DNA from: Hydractinia symbiolongicarpus
Lineage: Eukaryota; Cnidaria; Hydrozoa; Anthoathecata; Hydractiniidae
Length of the DNA: 64,000 nt
Direction of reading: 5' to 3'
Assembly (NCBI RefSeq): GCF_029227915.1
Contig: NC_079877.1
Coordinates: forward strand, 3,906,001 to 3,970,000
Below are positions 56,905-64,000 of this stretch, in pieces. Under the pieces are notes generated by a model that worked only from the letters and a program-made list of their open reading frames with translations, did no database searches and was not told where the DNA came from. The translations under genes and the position numbers were made by a program. Position 1 is the stretch's first letter. Every line of letters begins with the position of its first letter.

Positions 56905-57265
56905 TTGCGGAACAAGTTTTTGTAAATGTTAAAAAATTAATCGTGACACCGAGCTGAGCGCTTAGTACAGTTAATCGGTGCTGCACAGACGTATAGGGTT
57001 AATACCCTTTTGAAAAAAACTTTCTCGCAGACTCTGTTTAAATTAGCTAAAACACAAGAAAAAGTCCATTACTAACACAGGGCTGAGCAGTTAGTTCAGG
57101 TAAACAGTGTTGGCTATCCGTACAGGCGTGATACTCGAGAAAGTTTAAAAATTAGTACAGGTTTTACAAAAAACGTGCTTAAAACTGGGCTAACCGCTTA
57201 GTACAGTTAAACAGAGTTCAACAGGCGTATAGAAGTACCCTTTTCCAAAAAAACTTCATTGCAAC
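56905..57265 (+). repeat. Three diverged tandem copies of the repeat at 1-130
   Basis: GAGCTGAGCGCTTAGTACAG (about 56950), GGGCTGAGCAGTTAGTTCAG (about 57080) and GGGCTAACCGCTTAGTACAG (about 57187) mark three units at spacings of about 107-132 bp. Each is followed by a GGCGTA/GACGTA block, and the outer two also by CCCTTTTBNAAAAAAACTTY. Confidence 0.75.
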
Positions 57266-57309
57266 TTCGGTTTAAACAATTGCTCAGCCATTTAATTTGC
57301 AGAAAAAGT

Positions 57310-57900
57310 TTCAGGAAAATAACTGCATTTAGCATAAGAATTGTCGCTTAAGAATATTGTTGTAGTCAAACTGCATTTTTATCTTTATGCTCTCACTCTT
57401 TAGCCAAAGATAGGAGCTAGCTAAATGGCTACAGCCTCAACATAAAAATAAATGTTGGGTAGGATAAAAAGCTCTTAGACCATACAGATTAGTAATAAGT
57501 AAGGCTCTAGCTAGCTAGCCTTCAAAATCTTCGTGTTATACATGAGCATAGGGGTACTATTATTTTCCAAAAGTCCTTATCCCTTCGGAGTTAAAAGAAA
57601 TCAGCCCGGTTCTGTTTAAGTTTTTAAAACAGTAATAAAAGTGGTCGCTGCCAACTGCATTGAGCTTAGCATAAGAATTGTTAAGAATTGTGTTGCAGCA
57701 AAACTCCATTTGACTACTTTCACTTGCAGCTTAACTGCATTTGGCTACTTTCACTTTTTAGCCAGAGGTAGCTAAAAGGAGGTAGCTAGATAGACTCAAC
57801 TTTAACACAAAAATAAAGAACAATATACCAAACTGAATAAAAACTTTAAAAGAATAGGAATAAATAAAGATAGCTAGCTATAGCTAGCTGCCTCAAAATC
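57310..57900 (+). repeat. Diverged direct duplication, about 345-bp spacing
   Basis: TTAGCATAAGAATTGT (57328 and 57670), AACTGCATTTTTATCTTTAT against AACTGCATTTGGCTACTTTC, TTTAGCCARAG, GGTAGCTA/GAGCTAGCTA and CTCAAC-TAACA-AAAATAAA occur in the same order in both halves. A family of low-copy repeats, no coding potential. Confidence 0.55.
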
Positions 57901-58199
57901 TGCGTTTTGTAGCTAGCCAAAAACTTAAAATTGGTTTGTTTAAGATTTATACGTAGCTAGAAAACGTGATGAAATATTCACCTTAACATGTGAAAACAAA
58001 CTAAATAATCGTATAGGATAAGAAGTACCCAGAAGAAATAAGGAGGATTGAAAGGACACCTACAAACTTCACACCATCAGTTCCAAACTACAAAGGCCTT
58101 CGTAGGGGTAGCATGTTTCCTCCCGTCGGCATGTTGAGGCCGCGAAGCACTTGGATTGGTCATTAGTGAAAATGGAGCCTCGTGATTGGTTTATTACGC

Positions 58200-58345
58200 G
58201 TGAGCGGCAAAGCAAGGCCGGTAAAAAAACGGGGTCTGCCCGGGATTCGAAATAAAGCTGCAGGGCCGCGGGGATTTTCGGCGGGTCTCGCTACTTGCTC
58301 CACCATGTTGCACAGAGACAGACAGACGACGGCTATTATTATAGA
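58200..58345 (+). mobile_element. MITE family A-related copy, long form
   Basis: The block CGGGTCTCGCTACTTGCTCC, ACCATGTTGCACAGAGACAG and ACAGACGACGGCTATTATTA matches the right half of the family. The left half has a GC-rich insertion (CTGCAGGGCCGCGGGGATTT). A 120-codon frame crosses it and continues to 58544 without known domains. Confidence 0.55.
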
Positions 58346-58731
58346 GATAAACAAAAATTTTTTGATTGTTAAATTCTATGGCATTGATCCTATGATACCA
58401 TCTAATCCAGATAGCATTCAAAATGACAATTTGGATAGTGTGTGTGAAGTAGAATTTTTATGCGATCCAAACTTCATCAGCGATGGCCACTGGGATTGGA
58501 AAAACGCGGAAGAATGCAGGAATGCTTCTAATTTTCTAAACTAAGTACCGCAAAATTACGTCAAAATTGTGCATTCGAAAAGATAAAGTCCAAAGACTTC
58601 CGATATTTTTTCCTTGCGAAACTTTCTGCTTACGAAAGTTTGTGTCCGTAAAGTATTTTAATATGTTTCCAATCACAGAGCAAAAGTATGAGATTTGGAT
58701 AGGCATAAATTTATTTTGGTTTTCATTACAG

Positions 58732-58865
58732 GAGGAAGAAAAAAAATTATTGGAAAGTTTGGACCAGTCTAATGGAAACATACCGATAATGAACGAATGG
58801 CCTACACTCAGTGTGAACTATGCCACTCTAGACGACACTGTATAATGTCCGCCGTATTTCGAATT
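58732..58865 (+). pseudogene. Truncated duplicate of the last USP9 exon
   Basis: After an intact acceptor (TTTCATTACAG) the sequence matches USP9 exon 55 (54903-55040), with residues [24 protein letters not shown] stop at 58843-58845 replaces an AAA codon after the TV residues. The match ends near 58865, then a 23-bp segment homologous to 56171-56193 follows directly. The copy therefore lacks about 1.1 kb present in the original locus. Confidence 0.85.
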
Positions 58866-59499
58866 AAAAAACATGTTCTCTGTTCTTGAAAAATTCTGCA
58901 TCAAGTAATACAGTTGACATGCCTAATAACAATTTTTCAACTGATAACACAGTTGTATAAGCCTTCATTCGTTTTTCCAAAGACCTGCCATATTTGTTAG
59001 AAATCGGATTCAAAAAATTAAATCCCAAAAATGTGTTTTTTTCTTGAGAACCTATTTGCAAAAATTTATCGAAAATTAACTTAAATTGATAAATTTATTT
59101 AAGAAAAGAGAATCCCATTATTAAAACTGGGGAAAGGTGGATCTGAAAAAGCTCTGAATTCCATAACTACCTTAAAGGAGAGGCGAACAAAAAACTATTT
59201 TGTGGCAGCCACAAAATAAATTTTAAGCGAGGGAAATTAATATAGATTTCTAAATCCTAAAATCTTTTAAAGTAACTACAAAAATAACAAATAATTATAT
59301 TTCATAACTAAGTATCTTTTTATTTTCCTAACAACATTTTTACAAAAATCTTCATGCCTGTTTAGGATAAAAATAGATATGTCTTAGGTGTACTTAATAG
59401 TAAACTTTAAAAATAAGATTTGTTAATCAAGATAACTAAGAATATTTTACGTACTATAATAATAACAACAATTTATAACCTTCGTACGATGGCCCCTAT

Positions 59500-59580
59500 G
59501 GCTCACTTCTCTTCCAAATCAAAAACACTTCTCTTCTATATAACGAAACACTTCTCTTCTGTATCTTGACACTTCTCTGC
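59500..59580 (-). repeat. Left subterminal box cluster
   Basis: Four ACACTTCTCTTC-type boxes, the complement of those at the right end. Possible transposase-binding sites (inference). Confidence 0.75.
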
Positions 59581-59720
59581 ATGTGGCTCTTTACAAATTG
59601 AATTCTAAAATCTGGTCCGCAATTTTACATCATTGGTCCGTAGTTTTAACCTTTTGCGAGGTTTATTACACGGGACCAGTCCCCCCGCCATGTGACATAT
59701 TTAGATGCTGGTGATGCACT

Positions 59721-59825
59721 CCAACCTCGTTCCCAGGGCAATTTTTCGCTTTTTTAATATCCGAGACGGCCTTCTCGCCGTCCGAGATCGTCAAAAAGAG
59801 AAAAATGGGCCTGGGGACGAGGTTG
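59721..59825. mobile_element. MITE family B, copy 2, nested
   Basis: A 105-bp palindromic element. The ends CCAACCTCGTTCCCAGG and the complement of CCTGGGGACGAGGTTG are inverted, and the centre holds CCGAGACGGC-CTTCTC-GCCGTCCGAG. The direct repeat GATGCACT flanks it (59713-59720 and 59826-59833, sharing the last G). It split an integrase-like reading frame: DAGDA on the left and ALIAEC on the right both read through the duplicated bases. Confidence 0.85.
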
Positions 59826-59833
59826 GATGCACT

Positions 59834-60205
59834 CATTGCTGAATGTGTACGCTACTGCTTTGTGGATTTGATCAGAAAGGACCTTAATGAATTTGCGATT
59901 CGTTGGAATCAACATCTGTTAGCACCAAGCAAAGGTGCTACTGCCCCCCGTGGAAGGCCTGATACATTGTACTATGTTCCAGAATTATATGGTTGCGAGT
60001 CTTTTTAAAAAAAACTTTAGATCTTAATGAGCTAGAAGAGTTTAGCGAACTATCTGTACCAGATCACGTTAATGAGCCTGAATTTATTGAATTTGCGGAA
60101 ACAGTTCTTCCAATGGAGAGTTTCTCCAAACTTAAGCCAGAGACAGCTCATGAAGCTATTGATTATTATATCGCCTTGATTTGTGCAGTAGAAATATATA
60201 TGTAA
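59834..60205 (+). pseudogene. Integrase-core-like protein remnant (C-terminal part)
   Basis: The frame reads ECVRYCFVDLIRKDLNEFAI, RWNQHLLAPSKGA and GRPDTLYYVPELYG. After a frameshift at the A-run near 60010 it continues LDLNELEEFSELSVPDHVNE to a stop at 60205. The pattern CxRxCFxxLIQxDL...W(N)xH...GxPxxLYxxPELxG is that of the integrase-core-type proteins, often annotated as uncharacterised, common in cnidarian and fish genomes. The catalytic half is absent. Assignment is from recalled motifs. Confidence 0.55.
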
Positions 60206-60243
60206 TACAACACCTGTAACAATGTAAAATGCTTGGATTTTAG

Positions 60244-60372
60244 AAATATATATCTTGTTTTTTGAAAACCACGAGTTCTTTTCCCAACAAAGATCACAAT
60301 GTTTATTGCTGCAAAAAATATATCTTGGTTTTTGTAAACCACGAGTTCTGTTCCTAACAGACATCACAATCA
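60244..60372 (+). repeat. 72-bp tandem duplication
   Basis: ATATATCTTGKTTTTTGWAA, ACCACGAGTTCTKTTCCYAA and CARACATCACAAT-like blocks occur twice at a spacing of about 72 bp. Confidence 0.85.
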
Positions 60373-60549
60373 ATGTTATTCCCGGATAAAGTAGGGTCAA
60401 TTGTAATATGCCCCCGTAAGAATTTATGCAAACTTTACTGGGTCCAAAATTTCATATGCGCAGGGCCCGGGGTGTGCCATTTATTCATATACAAGATCTG
60501 GATAAATTCATATATTAAGGACCAGATTCAGTCTGGGAAATTTTCGAGC

Positions 60550-60735
60550 TTATGGAAGAGAAGTGTTTCGCACTTGGAAGAGAAGTGTTTCGCACTTGGA
60601 AGAGAAGTGTTTCGAACGGAAGAGAACTTTGGGTATCAAAGTAGAGAAGTTTTTTATACAGAAGAGAAGTGTTTTTATATAGAAGAGAAATGTTGTTATA
60701 CAGAAGAGAAGTGTTTTTATATAGAAGATAAGTGA
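60550..60735 (+). repeat. Right subterminal box cluster
   Basis: About nine GAAGAGAAGTGTTT-type boxes at 21-23-bp spacing, first with a CGCACTTG linker, then with a TATATA or TATACA linker. They mirror the left cluster. Confidence 0.9.
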
Positions 60736-61305
60736 ACCATAGGGACCATCGTACCTTCGTTTAAACTTTTCTAAACTTAAGAATTATCTATCATGACCAA
60801 CAACAGTATTGTTTTCATGTTTTGAGTCCCTTTTTCACAAAATACTACGAGCTTTGCACGAAGTTTGTTATGATAAGATGGCGCCAAATTGAAATAAATA
60901 GGGACCGGAAACATTCAACAACAAATCGAACGCGCAATATGGCGGCTTCATCTCTCTTCATGAATTTTTACTTTCTTTGTCTTTACACTCACAAAATAAA
61001 TATCAATTTGTTCAGTACGTTCAATTGTATAAAATAATAAAAATGTTCTTCACATGTTTTCTACATTTCTTATTTTGATCTTTATTAACTTTTTCTTGAT
61101 TCGTTATTTTGTCCAAAAACTATTCTGCCCTTTACTTCACTCCCTTGTTCTTTAAGGATTCGGTAACCCCCTTCAGGGTAATTTTTTTTACTTCACTCCC
61201 TTGTTCTTTAACATAGTATTCAGTACGCCACAAAAATAAAAACGATTTTCATAAACTGGATTTGAAATCTAAACAATGAAATATCAAGTTCAGCAAACAA
61301 AAGTT

Positions 61306-61560
61306 CTATTCAGGAAGTACTTGGTAGCTAGTTAAACTATATTCAAGTTTATGTAACTTGCACATAAAGCAGCACAACTTCTTTATCAACCTAGATAATT
61401 TTTCCTGTATTTTTTGCTCGTCAAACAATACAGTTGTCAGTACGTTTTCTGTTGATAAAACATAAATTTTCTGAAATTCCGCCATTTTTTGATCGTATAC
61501 ATTAAGGTATTCGTTATGACGCTCAACGATACCAGGGTATTTTTTGTCGTCTTCTTTCAT
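61306..61560 (-). other. Coding-like minus-strand ORF, unassigned (84 aa)
   Basis: It opens with MKEDDKKYPGIVERHNEYLN and has a heptad-like middle (FDEQKIQEKLSRLIKKL), then a Cys cluster (CCFMCKL), ending at TAG. Codon choice looks coding, and an AG lies about 18 bases before the ATG, so it may be a terminal exon. A second coding-like block at 61823-61990 (minus, ending AAGAGGCGA|GTAAAG, a fair donor) could be an earlier exon of the same gene. I recognise no family. Confidence 0.4.
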
Positions 61561-62544
61561 GTCAGAAAAAACAAAAATACTGGAGACGAGGGTGGTACAG
61601 ATTACTCAGAAGAGACAAAAGCATTTTTTCTGTATTAAAAACCTCGTTGTTAACGTTCTGTTTCAAATATTCACATGCGTCGTTCTTCTATGTATGTATT
61701 CAATAAATAGATTCACCATCTCGTCTGTAAAAGCACCGAAATAAAAAGTGATAAAGTTAAAAAAGCATTCAAGTGAGAAGGCGTATATCGTGTTTTCCAG
61801 GAATAAGAAACAATACACATATTTACAGATACTTTACTCGCCTCTTAATATAACTTTCTGCAAAATTTAAAGAATTTGCAAAAAATGTGTCATAATCACT
61901 ACGCTTCGTCAGTGCTAGGTTGGTTCGCTTAATCTTTCCGTTACAATGTTTTGTGAGTAGGCACGCATTAATTGTACATGGCTCGAATGCGTTCAGTAAA
62001 GACACAATAATGTAGGCTCATTGCTGGGACTACTGTAAACAAATTTTGTAAGCATCTAGGCTCATAAACTAAAATGTCTGAAACTCTCGTTCAGGAGACC
62101 ACACGATTTAGAAGATAAGACAACATTATTTAAAAGAAATGACAACTTTCTAAAATTATAATCAAAGGAACTCAATACACGTATAGAAAACAAATAAAGG
62201 CCTTGTTACTTGACAACTAGAAATTGAGCTTTTATTTATTACATAAGAAATAGATAAAGCTTATTTTTAAATAGACTAACAGAGTACTTTCTGGGCTTTC
62301 TTTCTTCCTGGGCGAAGATTGATTATGCTTATAAAAAATGGTGTAAATGATTTTATAATAAAAAATTTCTAAATTCTAAGTAAAACAACAACAACACTTT
62401 TTCATTTATAAGAATATGCTTCATAATAATATCAGGATGGAATTTTAGACAGAAACATACGTCTATAGTTTAGAACAATAGAGACGTAAGAATAATGATA
62501 GTGTACATCCTACTAAGGAGAGATTGTTTCTGTAAAAATTTTCT

Positions 62545-63803
62545 TTAATTTGTAAGTTCACATCTGACATACACAACTTTATCCAAAAGCACTCCTTTGT
62601 TTTTGTCTTGTATAATCGAGTTGAATGAAATGCTTTGAACAGTGTTTCCCAGCGTCTCCGGAATTTGATTCTCATGCAACGGTTGGAAAGAAAAATTTTC
62701 ATTCTTTAGCCGCCGTGAAGGAATAATGACGGAATAGGCTTGTTGATTGTATTTCGGTTGTTCCAATAAGCGAGGAGAAGAATTGTCACATTCGTAGGTC
62801 TTTGAATTCAACTGTGACAAAACAGAAAATTTTATCAAAGAAGAAGGAGAAGTATCATTATGGTGATGCTGTGGAGGAATTGGAATTGGACGGTGATAGA
62901 CATTTATGTTAGCACGGTTATACCACACAACAGAATATTGACAAAAAGAAGGCTGTGCTGATAAATTACCACCCGATATAACATGTGACGCCAAGCAGTT
63001 AATCGAACCAATGACACTATTCTCAAAAGCATCAACTTTCCATAGATACAGCGTTGGTGTATTGTGAAAATTGTCCACCATGTTTTTAAATCTGGTCTGG
63101 TAAGCACACTTTAGTGAAATACTTTCACTCAGTGATTCTTCTTTAAGTTTAAACGCATTTTTCTGTTGTTCAACACGATTTGCTGAACTTGCAACAATCT
63201 TACCCAAAACATTTTTGACTTTTCTTGTTCCATCTTCAAGTGATTTTTCAAATACATCAATCATTTTGCACAGTTGCGTATCGTCTACATATCCAGAGGC
63301 TTTCAGAGCAAGTATGGACACATTGTTCCTAACAGCTTCCATTGATTTTAGCTTGTCTCGAGCATAAGCTTTTGCTTTGCAACTGTATTGCTTCCGATGA
63401 TCCATGAATACAGTATCCAACTTTCGCTGCAATCCACCCATGTCACAATCAAGTTTCAGCTTCTCCATGTCATTGTCTGTAATTACTGCATGCTTCAGCG
63501 CATTACGATCAAACTCATTAACGCTCTTATCCACATGAAGCTTCAAACTGTATATCTCCGCTTCTATATCTCGAGTGATAACTTGCAAAGAGGTTTCAAT
63601 CTCTTCTTTAATTTCTTTCTCTTCCTCTTCAACTTCTTTTAAAATGGCATCCAACTTTAATTGTGCCGACTGAACTTCGCCCTTTACTTGCATATATCCT
63701 TGCAGTTTCCTCTCATTCTCAGAAACAACCATTTTCTGTAGGGAAATCATCACGTGATAGTCTCGTGATTGTTCCAGATGACTGCTGTAATCCTTGAAAA
63801 TGA
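62545..63803 (-). CDS. Coiled-coil protein, 3' exon of a gene starting towards or beyond the right edge
   Basis: One open frame runs from an acceptor-like AG (TATATTAAG, about 63804) to TAA at 62545, about 418 codons. The first ATG (MISLQKMVVSENERK) is at about 63750, but codons upstream (VIFKDYSSHLEQSRDYHV) stay open and look coding, so the exon probably begins at the AG. The N-terminal two thirds is helical and acidic/basic, with strong heptads (ILKEVEEEEKEIKEEIETSL). The C-terminal 170 residues are non-helical, with a Pro/His patch (YHRPIPIPPQHHHN) and no motif I know. No RING, B-box or NHL motif is seen in this exon, though an upstream exon could hold one. A real but unassigned gene. Confidence 0.65.
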
Positions 63804-64000
63804 CCTTAATATAAAAATGGACATATCATTCTTGTTGTTCAGAAGTTATGAGCAGGACTATAAAGCATAAGATTATTCCTAGCCTGAAATTTAAAAGCTA
63901 ACCATAATCAACACAGGAAAGCTTGAAAATGTGTTAACTGATCAAACTAAGAATTAGGAAATATGCACTGGCTAAATACAAAATTCAATCTATTTATATT

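Larger units (their letters stand above)
59486..60752. mobile_element. TIR transposon with 8-bp target duplication
   Basis: The ends are ACGATGGYCCCTATGGYTCA followed by CTTMTCTTC, inverted at left 59486 and right 60752. The perfect direct repeat ACCTTCGT lies immediately outside both ends (59478-59485, 60753-60760). The length is 1,267 bp. AGAAGAGAAGTGT-type boxes repeat near both ends. Inside are debris of an integrase-like gene, a nested MITE and a 72-bp duplication. An 8-bp duplication fits hAT, P or Merlin-like mechanisms, but the terminal bases fit none that I recognise. Confidence 0.85.

Noticed and set aside
1-64000. CRISPR arrays, phage genes, bacterial operons or toxin systems
   Set aside because: No regularly spaced repeats with unique spacers, no ribosome-binding-site gene clusters. 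All recognised genes are eukaryotic and intron-containing or pol III genes.

Overview
The window is nuclear DNA from an intron-rich, AT-rich animal. Genes are split by GT-AG introns, the two tRNA genes are eukaryotic (one has an intron), and short inverted-repeat transposons, SINE-like copies and LINE debris fill the gaps. The proteins are metazoan orthologues of ZPR1 and USP9X/fat facets plus a rhodopsin-class GPCR. A cnidarian, perhaps a hydrozoan, fits best, judged from the repeat style, the AT content and splice-acceptor signals placed just before start codons. This placement is an inference, not a proof.

Layout. 1-6.4 kb: repeats, a frameshifted MULE-type transposase remnant, a 130-bp tandem array, and convergent tRNA-Asp(GTC) and tRNA-Leu(CAA) genes. 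6.5-12.3 kb: a complete 13-exon ZPR1 gene (440 aa) containing one candidate U12-type intron. 12.3-17.8 kb: non-coding. 17.9-19.1 kb: a single-exon GPCR with a very long second extracellular loop, a perfect palindrome just upstream and a small MITE just downstream. 20.8-23.5 kb: minus-strand coiled-coil sequence with an in-frame stop, and unassigned ORF fragments. 25.1-26.0 kb: a decayed non-LTR retrotransposon. 28.6-55.1 kb: a complete USP9-type deubiquitinase in 55 coding exons (2,542 aa by my splice model, catalytic Cys1565 and His1879), with transposons, SINEs and a 61-bp perfect hairpin in its introns. 55.2-61 kb: a mosaic of repeats, a truncated copy of the last USP9 exon, and a 1,267-bp inverted-repeat transposon with an 8-bp target duplication. 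That transposon holds integrase-like debris into which a second MITE has inserted. 61.3-64 kb: minus-strand coding sequence for unassigned coiled-coil proteins, one running towards the right edge.

The genes do not form an operon or a single pathway. ZPR1 is a growth-signal and eEF1A-associated zinc-finger protein, USP9 removes ubiquitin, and the GPCR is an orphan. I found no phage-like, CRISPR or other defence system. The most unusual content is the mobile-element architecture (59486-60752, 30215-31410, the 42.3-kb hairpin) and a minisatellite that contains the working 3' splice site of USP9 exon 45. Exon junctions were chosen by reading-frame continuity and by recalled similarity to the human proteins, so individual junctions could be off by a few bases.
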